From Homarus americanus (Eukaryota; Arthropoda; Malacostraca; Decapoda; Nephropidae), in contig NW_024748870.1 of NCBI RefSeq assembly GCF_018991925.1, positions 4,355,436-4,419,435 on the forward strand: DNA of 64,000 nt, read 5' to 3'. Position numbers and translations under genes: made by a program. The notes beneath the pieces are model-generated. The model ran no database searches, had not been told where the DNA came from, and worked only from the letters and a program-made list of their open reading frames with translations. Below are positions 48,182-59,185 of the stretch, piece after piece; the stretch's first letter is position 1; every line of letters starts with the position of its first letter.

Positions 48182-48306
48182 CAGTAAAATTTCTATATAA
48201 CGGAATATTTGGAGAAAAATCCGTTATATCGAGAGTCCGTTAGATGTGATACCTCCATCTAACGGATAATATGGAGAGAGAAATCCGGTATAAAGAGGTT
48301 TTACTA
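48182..48306. mobile_element. 125-bp pogo/Tigger-like MITE with TA duplication
   Basis: The left end CAGTAAAATTTCTATATAAC and the right end, in reverse complement TAGTAAAACCTCTTTATACC, form terminal inverted repeats of about 24 bp continuing to CGGA. TA lies on both sides (48180-48181 and 48307-48308), as expected for Tc1/mariner-superfamily insertions. CAGTARAACCTC with TATAACGGA is typical of Tigger/pogo termini. Inside, CCGTTAGATG and CATCTAACGG form a second palindrome, so the whole element can fold into one hairpin. It has no coding capacity and needs a transposase from elsewhere. Confidence 0.83.
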
Positions 48307-48309
48307 TAG

Positions 48310-49020
48310 GCTGGGGGAGGAGGGGAGGGGGGGGTAATCTTCAGGTGATCTAGGTCACAGAAGGAAGAGTTTAACACTGCCTGGCTTCACAGCTCTCGTG
48401 TACTACATAGTTAATGCAGATATAACTTCTAGTGGTTTGGCTGATGCATAAATAAACAACTTTTTATTAACCTCTGGGGGCTGGTGCATGTTTTATTAAG
48501 TGTGTGTGTGGCGGCCATTACTCACGGTGCTGAGATTCCACCTACACATGTCAGCACTGGTCGACTATCTACAGTTCTACACCATTAACTACGGGAGACC
48601 ACACCGCGGGCGTCACACCTCAAGACACTAGCAGTTTTCCGCCTCGCCCACTCCACCACTGATATTCAATTCCTCTCTTCAAATAGATTTTTCAAAATGA
48701 GTTTACCCCCTTCGCTCCATCCTCTAAATAGATTACTTATGATTATAAACTTCCAGCAGATCACATGGAACATTAGACTATGAACTGAGAGTTATAGGAG
48801 CGTGATGACTTAATGCCGGGGGACGACAGACGCGGGGTGAAGGAACTACAGGTGCCGCCGTCGACCCTCCACCTCCACAAGCACCACTTCCCTTCCCTTC
48901 GCTCTCTCTCTCTCTCTGGTTTCGCTGTCAGCTAAAGAACCATACAATTGTAAAGTGAAGAAGTTTTGTCTGACCTCCAGCTGTTACTGTGTATTAAACC
49001 CCGGAGCGACGAGGCTCTTA
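48310..49020. other. Unannotated sequence
   Basis: No gene was recognised. A 30-bp-unit fragment (GTAATCTTCAGGTGATCTAG) lies near 48333 and a short CT run near 48903. Confidence 0.45.
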
Positions 49021-49024
49021 CCAA

Positions 49025-49910
49025 GTGGCCACACGATGGTCACCATGCTGGGGCCCTGACCACCACCACCACCACCACCATGCTGGGGCCCTGACCACCA
49101 CCACCACCATGCTGGGGTCCTGACCACCACCACCATGCTGGGGCCCTGACCACCACCACCACCACCACCACCATGCTGGGGCCCTGACCACCACCACCAC
49201 CACCACCATGCTGGGGCCCTGACCACCACCACCACCATGCTGGGGCCCTGACCACCACCACCACCACCATGCTGGGGCCCTGACCACCACCACCACCACC
49301 ATGCTGGGGCCCTGACCACCACCACCACCACCATGCTGGGGCCCTGACCACCACCACCACCACCATGCTGGGGCCCTGACCACCACCACCACCATGCTGG
49401 GGCCTGACCACCACCCACCATGCTGGGGCCTGACCACCACCACCACCACCATGCTGGGGCCTGACCACCACCCACCATGCTGGGGCCCTGACCACCACCA
49501 CCACCATGCTGGGGCCCCTGACCACCACCACCACCATGCTGGGGCCTGACCACCATCACCACCATGCTGGAGCCCTGACCACCACCACCACCATGCTGGG
49601 GCCCTGACCACCACCACCACCATGCTGGGGCCTGACCACCACCGCCACCATGCTGGGCCTGACCACCACCATGCTGTCCTGACCACCACCACCATGCTGG
49701 GGCCTGACCTTCACCACCACCACCATGCTGGGGCCCTGACCACCACCACCACACCATGCTGGGGCCCTGACCTTCACTCACCACCACCATGCTGGGGCCC
49801 TGACTGACCACCACCACCACCTCTGGCCACCACCACCACCATGCTGGGGCCCTGACCTTCACCACCATGCTGGGGCCCTGACCTTCACCACCATGCTGGG
49901 GCCCTGACCA
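49025..49910. repeat. Minisatellite CCACCATGCTGGGGCCCTGA with CCA expansion
   Basis: About 30 copies of CATGCTGGGGCCCTGA joined by variable numbers of CCA. The unit is a compound of a fixed 16-bp block and a CCA microsatellite, and open Trp/Gly/Val frames result. Confidence 0.95.
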
Positions 49911-50084
49911 GCACCTGCTGCAGCCTCATCACATACCTCACACCGTCTGGACTCTCGCCTGCCGGAGTACTTGAAGCATCCCGGTGTAGGTAGAGAAGAG
50001 AGGAGGGAGGGAGGAGGTGTGCCCAGTGACCAGATCAATACCACAGAGAAAAGATGTATGCCCTCACTTATTACCATCTGGCGG
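49911..50084. other. Short non-repetitive spacer
   Basis: No feature was recognised. Confidence 0.4.
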
Positions 50085-50525
50085 GGGACACCAGCGTGGG
50101 TGTGGACGTGGGAGTGGGACGTGGACGTGGGAGTGGGGCGTGAGCGTGGGGCGTGGGGAGTGGGACGAGCGTGGGTGTGGGACGGGAGGGTGTGTGTGGA
50201 CGAGAGTGGGTGGGACGTGGGAGGACGTACGCATGGGTGTGGACGTGAGCGTGGGGCGGGAGTGGGACGTACGCGTGGGTGTGGGACGTGGGTGTGGGAG
50301 TGAGACTGGGAGTTTGACATGAGCGTGGGGCGTGGGAGTGGGACGTGGACGTGGGAGTGGGACGTGAGCGTGGGAGTGGGACGTGGGCAAAGAAACGGTT
50401 CGTAAGCGTGGGTGAGGACATGGAGCCTTGTTGGAGAGGGGTGTGGGTGAACGTGAGAAAAGGGTGTGGGCGTGAGAAGATGGTATGGGCGTGAGAAGAG
50501 GGCGGGGGCGTGAGAAGAGGGTGTA
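50085..50525. repeat. GTGGGACGTGGACGTGGGAG minisatellite
   Basis: Irregular 6- and 12-bp units (GTGGGA, CGTGGG, CGTGAG), becoming GTGAGAAGAGGGTGTGGGC to the right. Confidence 0.92.
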
Positions 50526-50683
50526 GGTAGGTATGTATGTAAGTTTGTATGTATGTATGTATGTATGTATGTATGCATCTATGAATGTATGTATGTATGT
50601 ATGTATGTACTGCATGTATGCATGTATGTATGTATGATGTATGTATGTATGTACTGCATGTATGTATGTATGTATGTATGTAT
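50526..50683. repeat. GTAT tetranucleotide array, left part
   Basis: GTAT repeats with GTACTGCATG interruptions. Continued at 51405-51457 on the other side of the putative LTR. Confidence 0.95.
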
Positions 50684-51404
50684 TGTTACGACCGTGTCGT
50701 ATTTTTCTTTTTTTTTTATATAACATGCTTCCATGTTCCATATTATTCCTGTAATGATGTGTTGTATTTACTTTTATATAATCTAGTCACCTTAACCCTG
50801 TGCTGTTAAGGTTTTAACTGTTATTATTTGTTCTCTAACGACCATCTGCATCGTTAAACGACCCACCGGCGGGTCGCGTGGCGGGAGCCGACCTTATATA
50901 TAGGACCCACCAACTGACGGAGTTAGTTCAGTCCTCTTGTCATACAGTACACATCCTTTGAGTGACACTCGTCACCTGTTACTTATACTTAATTTATTTG
51001 TGTTGTTCCTGTCGCCACCAATGTGGTATATCTATGTGAGTGCCTATTTATGTCTCTATTTATGTCCATCAGTATTTGCTTAGTTACATTGAAGTAATTC
51101 AGTGTTGTTTCACGTTAGTTAATTTCAGTGTTAGTTTTTATATGTTTATGCAGTGTTAACGTAATCCAATGCTTTATTTTTATTCTTTTGATGTTTCGAT
51201 GTTTAGTATCATTTGTGTCTTTAAAAGTTTCGATGGTGAATCAATTTGTTGTGACAGCCTACGAGGCTCTTTATTGTGTTAATATTTAATTAAATTCTTA
51301 GAGGTTTACTTTATTTATTTTTATTCCCTTTTAATTTACTTCACATTTTTGTTTGGTTACGCCTAGAACCTGGACATTTAAGTAAATTAAGAGACGGCGT
51401 AACA
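50684..51404 (+). mobile_element. Putative solo LTR inserted in a GTAT array
   Basis: A 721-bp block with no repeats interrupts the GTAT array. It begins TGTTACGACCGTGTCG and ends GAGACGGCGTAACA, so it has the TG...CA ends and short inverted termini of an LTR (TGTTACG and CGTAACA). A TATATATA box at 50895-50902 is followed by the arthropod initiator TCAGT at 50928-50932, with A at 50930 as the likely start of transcription. ATTAAA at 51289-51294 could be the poly(A) signal. GTAT flanks both ends, but inside a GTAT array this does not prove a target duplication. No gag, pol or second LTR follows, hence solo. Confidence 0.7.
50895..50932 (+). promoter_or_regulatory. TATA box and initiator of the putative LTR
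   Basis: TATATATA at 50895-50902 and TCAGT at 50928-50932. The initiator A is 35 bases after the first T of the TATA box, close to normal pol II spacing of about 30. Confidence 0.5.
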
Positions 51405-51457
51405 GTATGTATGTATGTATGTATGTATGTATGTATGTATGTATGTATGTATGTATG
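51405..51457. repeat. GTAT tetranucleotide array, right part
   Basis: About 13 nearly pure GTAT units, continuing the array on the left of the LTR. Confidence 0.95.
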
Positions 51458-51544
51458 CGTATTCAAACAGGAAAAAATAATGAGCAGTGTACACAGTGGC
51501 ACCGTAATGAAGGAGACCGTGTTTAAAGGTACATAGTGGCACCG

Positions 51545-51682
51545 ATTATGGCGTATTGTGGCACTGTTTATTGTGTATGGGAGCATGGTGCACTCTCTCT
51601 TGCTGGAGTGTGATATTGTAATGGTGTTTATGACGTATTGTGGCACTGTTTATTGTGTATGGGAGCATGGTGCACTCTCTAG
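51545..51682. repeat. Tandem duplication with 82-bp period
   Basis: The segment CGTATTGTGGCACTGTTTAT plus the next 30 bases starts at 51552 and again at 51634, with high identity. Confidence 0.85.
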
Positions 51683-51824
51683 CTCACTGTGGTATATTGT
51701 GGTGATAATGGTGTTAATGGGGCAGAGGTGAGGGTGGTAATGGTGCCCCCCTTGGCTAGCTGGTGAGGTCTCCTGCAGTGCTCGTGATTGCCCCGCCTGA
51801 TTATAATTATCTACCTGGTGGAGG

Positions 51825-52310
51825 GTTGTTGCCAGGTGTGGAGGGCTGTTGGCAGGTGTGGAGGGTTACTGGCAGGTGTGGAGGGTTACTGGCAGGTGTG
51901 GAGGGTTACTGGCAGACGTAGAGGGTTGTTGGCAGGTGTGGAGGGTTACTGGCAGGTGTGGAGGGTTACTGGCAGGTGTGGAGGGTTACTGGCAGACGTA
52001 GAGGGTTGTTGGCAGGTGTGGAGGGTTACTGGCAGGTGTGGAGGGTTACTGGCAGGTGTGGAGGGCTATTAGCAAGTGTGGAGGACTGTCAGGAATTAGT
52101 GAGAGGCTGTCGGCAGGGGTGAGGCTGTCGGGCAGGGGTGAGAGGCTGTCGGGCAGAGGGTGCAGGGGTGAGGCTGTCGGGCAGAAGTGAGAGGTTGTCG
52201 GGCTGGAGTGAGAGGCTGTCGGGTAGGAGTGAGAGACTGTCGGGTAGGGATGAGAGGCTGTCGGGCAGGGGTGAGAGGCTGTCGGGTAGGGTTGAGAGAC
52301 TGTCGCATTG
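51825..52310. repeat. 20-bp and 21-bp G-rich minisatellites in series
   Basis: About 13 copies of GGCAGGTGTGGAGGGTTACT (51825-52085) change into about 11 copies of GTCGGGCAGGGGTGAGAGGCT (52090-52310). The second type may be derived from the first. Confidence 0.93.
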
Positions 52311-52343
52311 AAATGAGTGAGAACTAATGATATACATGAGTTT

Positions 52344-52348
<5 letters not shown>

Positions 52349-52382
<34 letters not shown>
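52349..52382. repeat. GT microsatellite
   Basis: About 17 units. Confidence 0.94.
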
Positions 52383-52384
<2 letters not shown>

Positions 52385-52678
52385 TGAATGTATGTGCATG
52401 TATGTATGTATTATGACGTCATCTCTCAACAGAAACCCGACGATGCTTGTTGCTGTTATAATAAAGCACTTCTTCAGCTAAGGCCCTTCAGCATAACTAA
52501 GATAGATGCACTTGAGGAAATGAGAGTAACATCAGTTGGGACAAAAGGCGTACATAGTCCACCTCTTCACCACAGCTATCGCTCGCCACACTTGCCCCTG
52601 TATGTGACGCCATCTTGCGGCCGCTGTTCACAACTGTTGCTATAAATGGTTAAGTGAAGAAGTAAGTTTCTCAAGGTG

Positions 52679-52682
<4 letters not shown>

Positions 52683-52740
<58 letters not shown>
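52683..52740. repeat. GA microsatellite
   Basis: About 29 pure GA units. Confidence 0.95.
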
Positions 52741-52742
<2 letters not shown>

Positions 52743-52784
52743 GTGTGTGGATCTGTTCTCATTTATTGAATCATCGGGTATCAT

Positions 52785-52912
52785 ATGAAGATTAGGCACC
52801 CCGGCTTATTTCACCTGATGATTAAAACATCCTACCGCTAACCTAACCTAACGCAACCTAACCTAACCTACTTCTACACAGCGTTAACGGTGTTTAACTT
52901 TAATCATGGGGT
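52785..52912. repeat. Compact CCTAA foldback element
   Basis: The left arm carries two 30-bp-type units, a diverged TATGAAGATTAGGCACCCC and then TTTCACCTGATGATTAAAAC, ending TACCGCTAACC. The centre is about six CCTAA units. The right arm, in reverse complement, reads CCCATGATTAAAG then TTAAACACCGTTAACGC. At about 128 bp this is the smallest and most complete example of the structure. Confidence 0.75.
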
Positions 52913-54380
52913 TACATAATCTGAGGTACCTAATCTTTACATGATACAATATAATACCTGTTATATATATATACTTGTTTATATACTGTACATGGGTTAA
53001 AGATACAGTATATTTTATTTTCTCTGTATATGAATAAATTAAATGATACCTGTCAAGACGAAGATATAAATTCAGGTAAATATCCTCTGACAACTAAGAT
53101 TCCAGATGACAAGAGACCAAGTGAAGCATTCATTCCCTTAGTCAATGGTATGCGTTGTTGTCACTCCCTCAAACATCGACTTAGTTAAAAAAAGAAAAAA
53201 CATTCAACTTACTCGTATGTAAATGAGGATACTAGTCTCTCTTTCATTTTTTTTCCTATGTTTTAACTACAGCCAGACGTGTCCACAAACAAGTAGCTAC
53301 TGATACTTATTCTAGGTTTATGCGTTTGTTCCGGCTATTACCATATTTAATGATCAGTTATGGGACGCGTTTGGAAAGAGTTTACCTTCATAACGGGACA
53401 CATAACATTGCTTACTTTCTACCTGAGGGAAAAAAAAAACACCAATCTTTTTTTAGGGGATAATTCACCTGTGATCAAACATTATCATTCAATAGTCAAG
53501 GTAAATAAAATAAATGTTCATCTTGGTTTAAATACAACATTGATTCGTGTGTATATGTGATAATGACACCAGATGAGTGTTATGTTAAAGATGGACCACG
53601 GACGACGGACGTATACATTAGTGTTAACCAAGACCCAAATGGAAAGAATAACATGAATCAACACCTAAGGCAAAACGAGAGTGATTATTACACATCTTCC
53701 TTACTACCTAACAGTTTACAATATATATCAAGCTTCTCATTCCCTGACCAATGATATTTCCTTTCATTTTATTATTATCCAAGCATTTTATAACCAACTA
53801 TCAAATACATTTATCAAAATTCATCGAAACTTCAGGGCAATAAGTTCTTTTTTTTTTTGTCATATTCACTGACGACAAATATTCAATCGCACGAGAGTTT
53901 TGTGTCGACCGAGAGGGACATTTGTTACAATGTATAACGTCAATTGATCTGTCCAACTCGAGTTCTGAGGGGTTGAGGGGCAGGTACTCGTGAAAAAATA
54001 CTGCTTATCAAATTACAATGAGAAATATCAGGTGCTATATGATGAAATGTGAGAGAGTGAGAGACGGGGAATGGAGGATGAAAGTAGAGGAACACATAAT
54101 AGATAAGAGAGAGAGAGAGAAGAGAGAGGCTATTTCCCCTCAAACACTGGGGGCCAATTCATCACTTCACTCCCCGGCTTATATTAAAACTTAGCCGGCA
54201 ATCTCGTTATGTCCGGAGTTTTTGCCGTAAAGTAATCTCTCTGTCACACACACACACACACACACACATACACACACACACACACACACCTCTCTCTGCT
54301 CTCTCTCTCTGAGTCTTAATTTCATTATGTGATACTCTAGAGATCAATCAACCTCGTCTTACCTGGTCACAAGTCAGCTT
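52913..54380. other. Long AT-rich stretch without recognised features
   Basis: Short open frames (53360-53560, 53557-53754) have no domain. CA runs lie at 54246-54289 and GA at 54109-54121. Confidence 0.5.
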
Positions 54381-54384
54381 GTAA

Positions 54385-54475
54385 CCTGACCTGACCTGAC
54401 CTAACCTAACCTAATTTAACCTAATCTAACCTAACCTCACCTAGCCTAGCCTGACCTAACCTGACCTAACCTCAA
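54385..54475. repeat. Interstitial CCTAA array with CCTGA variants
   Basis: About 17 units mixing CCTGA, CCTAA and CCTAG. Confidence 0.9.
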
Positions 54476-54499
54476 CGTATTAATTCGTCTACACCCAAG

Positions 54500-55175
54500 C
54501 ACCCCCCCACCAACCTTCATCACCAAGCACCCCAACCACCCCATCACCAAGCACCCCAAACACCTCATCACATAAGCACCCCAACCACCCCCATCACCAA
54601 GCACTTAACCACCCCATCACCAAGCACCCAACCAACTTCTATCACCAACCACCCCAACCACCCCATCACTAAGCACCCAACCACCCCATCACCAAGCACT
54701 CCAAGCCAACCCCCATCTTAAGCACCCCAACACCCCCCCATCACCAAGCACCCCAACACCCCATCATAAGCCCTAACCACACTCATCACAACACACCACC
54801 CCAACCACTACCTCATACTCCCCCCCATCACCAAGCACCCCCATCACTTCATCACCAAGCACCCCAACCACCCCATCACCAAGCAGACCACCCCCATCAC
54901 CAAGCCCTTCACCACACCACCACCCCATCAGCACCCCAACCACCCCCATCACCAAGCACCCCAACCACCCCATCACCAAGCACCCCAACCACCCCCACCA
55001 CCCCAGCAACCAATTCTCATCACCAAGCACCCCATCACCAAGCACCCCAACCACCCCCATCACCAAGCACCCCAACCACCTATCATCCCCCCCATCACCA
55101 AGCAAGCACCCAACCACCCCCATCACCAAGCACCCCAACCACCCCTATCACTAACCATCCCAACCACCCCATCAC
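54500..55175. repeat. C-rich minisatellite, CACCCCAACCACCCCATCAC
   Basis: About 30 copies of a 20-24-bp unit (CACCCCAACCACCCCATCAC plus CAAG) with many indels. Confidence 0.93.
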
Positions 55176-55307
55176 CAACCAAAAGTATCAGTGCACAACT
55201 GGTTAGTCTCACCACGATCATGCTATACCATTGATCTGGCCGGGAAATGGTGGTGTGTAGTTTTTATCTGTATTTAGTAAAAACTGTAGCCAATACTAGC
55301 AGCTCGT

Positions 55308-55465
55308 GTGGGGAGGGGGAGGGGAGGGGGAGGGGGAAGAGGAGGGGAGGGAAAGAGGAGGAGGAAGGGGAGGAGGAGGGAAGAGGAGGAGGAGGGGGAA
55401 GAGGAGGAGGGGGAGAGGAGGAGGGGAAGAGGAGGAGGAGGAGGAGGAGGGGAAGAGGAGGAGAG
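55308..55465. repeat. GGGGGA/GGAGGA purine tract
   Basis: All purine on the plus strand, with G runs of three to five. Confidence 0.94.
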
Positions 55466-55577
55466 AGCACTTGTGGCCCACAGATCGTCATGCAATTCCT
55501 GTGCTTGTGAGGGAGTGGTATAGAGAACACTCTGCTTGAATCTGTTGCGGGGGGAAAAAGGTATTAGATATATCAAA

Positions 55578-55579
55578 GT

Positions 55580-55614
<35 letters not shown>
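55578..55614. repeat. GT microsatellite
   Basis: About 18 units. Confidence 0.94.
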
Positions 55615-55618
<4 letters not shown>

Positions 55619-55924
55619 TACCCCAGCCTTCCGATGCTCACTATAAGTCACCCGTAAAATATAAATGATCTTTGTGTGTTAACTGACTTGACGCGACGGG
55701 TAATTTTTGGGTGATATTTTCAACAAGGTTTTATAATATTCCACGATTGGCATTTGAGGAAGACTCGGTAATTAGGAGTAATAATACATTGCTTCCAGTA
55801 ACACACACACACGATACTTTAAAAAAAAACCACTTAAGTCTTTTATTTTAGCGTTTGATATTTGGAATTAAACTATATAAATTGAGAAAGATTTTAAAAT
55901 TACTCTGTATCTGATTTGTATTTT

Positions 55925-56030
55925 AGGTTAGGTTATTTTAGGTTAGGTTAGGTTAGGTTAGGTCATTTTAGGTTAGGTTATTTTAGGTTAGGTTAGGTCA
56001 TTTTAGTTTAGGTTAGGTTAGGTTAGGTTC
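55925..56030. repeat. Interstitial TTAGG array with TTATTTTAGG variants
   Basis: GGTTA units broken every 15-25 bp by ATTTTA, giving a higher-order pattern. Confidence 0.92.
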
Positions 56031-57616
56031 ACCACCGATGTAACATTTACCATGACATTTACAGTACCATTGAACGTCATGACTCGCAGTGTTGCCAACT
56101 CAACGTAAAAGACATCAAATTTAGCTACTTCAGCGACTTTTCCGTGTTGACTTTAGCGAATGTCTGCACTATTTGAACCGGAAGAATACTAAACTAAGAG
56201 ACTCTGACGGGTTGGGGTTTGGCGATACTTGGAGAATAACACTAATGGTTGAATTTATTTTAGTGAATTCTCCCGATTTTGTTTGATTTCAGTGAAGTTG
56301 AGTGAGTAGAAGAAAAACATAAAATGTGTGATAATACTGTACGTTTAAACCAATCTCTTTGCCATGAGAGAGGAAAGGAAAGAGAGAAGGAAAGAATAGA
56401 AACGGTAAATAAAGTAATAGGGAGTAATAGGTCCACCTAGCTGAGTTGAGGTGAGTGTACTGGCGTGGCGGCCATACACAGCATGCGCCAGTTCGCTCAG
56501 GGGTGGAAGGGAGGGGGGTGTAATTTATGTTTGTTAAATAGTGGTGTTATTTGTTCATATAGTGCGTCTTGTTGTTGTGATTTCTTCTTCTATTAACTGG
56601 GAGAAGATTGGGTCCTGCAGCTCTTCAAGTTTGCTCCAAATTCTCTGAGCTTGGCTGTGTGTGGATGTGTTCAGTTGTTCCATATTGTATAGTTCATGAA
56701 GTTCTTGTATTTTGGTGGTGTATTGGGGGGTTGCTTTGATGCTCTACGGAAGCTTTGTTTGTACTGCTTGAGACGAGCACTAAACACTGGACACAAACAA
56801 ACACCGCTTTTAAACATTCAATAACTCACTATGATGACCTAGAAACCATGTCAGAATTTTCACTCATCCCGATAGGCTTTGTGAGGCGGCCTCCATCATC
56901 TTGTCAAAAGCACAATAACTGCAGTCCATTAAAGTTCCTCCAATTCGTTGATTATCTGCCAGTAAACCGACGATTATAATCCCTAACTGACAACCTATTA
57001 TCCTCAGTTACCAAAAGCTTCCAGTATATTCAACTAACGGAAGCCAACAAAATCTCTCTCTCTCTCTCTCTCTCTCAAACATTTCATTATTCTCTTGGTT
57101 TATAGGATAATTACACAGCATGATGATGATGATGATGATGATGACAATAATAATAATAATAATAATAATAACAATAACAAAACTAAATAATAACAACACG
57201 AAGGGCAGCGTTGTTGTGTATGTCATCAGTAACGAGAAAATAATCCGAGCAATAACATAGATGCATTCTGGGAGACACGCCATGACTCCCTGCCTCTCTC
57301 CCGCACGACAATCAATTATAAAACCCTTCCCTTTGTCTATTTTTTAAGAAACAGGTTTAGGAAATTAACCAACTATGTAATTTCAGTAGTTATTTTAATC
57401 TCCCTGGACTAAATTAGCCAAATGAAGCGTGTAAGTAATATTAGTGGTTAAGTAATTTTCGTAAATGAATGTGATTTCGGCAGAGGGTAACCCCGACTGG
57501 CTGGCTGGGTAGGCGGAGACAGACGGCAGTACTGGAGTGTGTGTGTTGTATTACGTTAGTTGACCACGATGTAGATCCGTGGTGAGAGAGAGAGAGAGAG
57601 GTAGTAGGTAGCAACC
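56031..57616. other. Mostly unannotated; possible LINE fragment on the minus strand
   Basis: Between about 56560 and 56770 the minus strand has two overlapping frames reading ARLKQYKQSFRRASKQPPN and MEQLNTSTHSQAQRIWSKLE, with the basic, helical look of the linker before a LINE reverse transcriptase. No diagnostic motif is present, so this is only a suggestion. CT and GAT runs lie near 57055-57075 and 57121-57145. Confidence 0.3.
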
Positions 57617-57935
57617 AAACAGGGAGGTACTACCGCCTGGGAAGATATTGGAAGCATAATGTGTTGTCTAATGGTAGACCCTGCTGCCATATGTGACCAA
57701 GTCCCAGGTTGATGATCTGACTTTCTGCATCATTTACACATAATTGCAGGGTCTCAATTGTTTCTCTTACTGTGACAACACAACTTATTATATCGTTTCT
57801 CACTAATGATCTTTTCTTTGCTTTTACATTTATTTATGGTTCTTTATTATTATATATCTTCGCCCGCAGGTCCTGATGTGTGTCATTGACCTGTGCCTGG
57901 GTGGGTTAATCCCCTTAAAAAAAAATATATATATA
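57617..57935 (+). mobile_element. Interspersed repeat, copy B
   Basis: The same head (ACAGGGAGGTACTACCGCC) and tail (GACCTGTGCCTGGGTGGG) as 29925-30412, ending in an A run and a short AT repeat. Only about three ATT units are present. Copy B also holds about 35 bp (near 57770-57805) that is absent from copy A. Confidence 0.78.
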
Positions 57936-58199
57936 AATAATTCCTTCCTTCCCTCCATTTTCTACCGCGTCTCTCACAACACTCCCCCCACATAAGAACT
58001 GAAGTATAAACAGATTTAATAACATAAGATAACAAGTCAGTAATAACACGCTCTGGGGGTTATCTTAATCTAATGACAGTCAACACAATGATACGAGTTA
58101 AGTGATAGATACAGTTATTATTACACAGTACAACGTTCGCCAGGGACTTGTTAACAGAGCCAAAGGGGGAGGGGGGGAGGGTAGTTTATCACTCGGAGA
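57936..58199. other. Unannotated sequence
   Basis: No feature was recognised. Confidence 0.4.
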
Positions 58200-58213
58200 A
58201 CGATTATTAATTT

Positions 58214-58470
58214 TTAACCTCTTTGAGTACGATGACATTGTACTCAAGGAGGTTAAATCATCGTACTCAATGGGTTTTATTCATCGTACTCAGGGGTTAA
58301 TTTATTCATGAGGTTGATTCACTGTACTCATGGGGCTTGAATCGTTGTACTCAAGAGGTTATTATACTTTACTTATGAGGTTAAATCTGCGTAATTAGTG
58401 TAGGCTTTGATTCCTCGTACTCAAGGGGTCAAGGTATCGTACTCAAGCTGTTAATTCATCGTACTTTAAA
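58214..58470. repeat. Array of CATCGTACTCAA units with inverted copy
   Basis: About ten diverged 22-bp units. At the left edge a 17-base arm TTAACCTCTTTGAGTAC (58214-58230) and its reverse complement (58240-58256, one mismatch) form a hairpin with a 9-base loop. Confidence 0.88.
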
Positions 58471-58504
58471 GATTTAAAAAAAAAACGCATTTGTATGTTA
58501 CGAT

Positions 58505-58640
58505 CTTCACCACAACCTGATCCCCACCGCAACCTGATTCCTCCCACAACCTGATCTCCGTCACAACCTGATCTCCGCCAGCATGCGAAGTTCACCAATA
58601 TCTGATTAGCGCCAACATGCGACCACCACCAGCGCCATCA
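58505..58640. repeat. Short repeat, ACAACCTGATCTCCGCC
   Basis: Five or six imperfect copies of a 17-22-bp unit, fading into similar scattered motifs (CCAACATGCGACC). Confidence 0.7.
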
Positions 58641-58743
58641 TGCAACCTTCCCCCAAAATGGTATATGTCGATGTGAGATTTTGCGCCAACATGGTGATCT
58701 GTGACGACATACCATTACTTGGCAGGGGACTTGTAGATCTAGC

Positions 58744-58746
58744 GTG

Positions 58747-58795
<49 letters not shown>

Positions 58796-58865
58796 AGGCC
58801 CAGTCTGGCTACTTTTGGGATTAGCGTCATTCCGGTATGTAAACACACACACACACACACACACA
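58744..58865. repeat. GT and CA microsatellites, inverted pair
   Basis: GT at 58744-58793 and CA at 58843-58864. Confidence 0.93.
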
Positions 58866-59185
58866 ATATGCAGCAACATGCAAAACTGTGTTGGTGTCGG
58901 GCATTCTTTTAAGGCCTGCGCCATTATGGAATTCACAGCCACTATATATATATGGAATCTACAACACTATTGGATCTTGTGTTAATATGGTATCTAACTC
59001 ACATTTAAAGACTCTCAGGCACCATAGGTACATCTTAATCCGATAGGAAACTTGATCCAATGTTACAAACTGTGCTAACCAGCCAACACGTCATCACAGC
59101 TGCATTTACAAGGGTTCTCAGCACAGAGTAACATATTAACACGGGTCTTGATGATATTATCCCCACCATTGATTCCTTCGCCACA

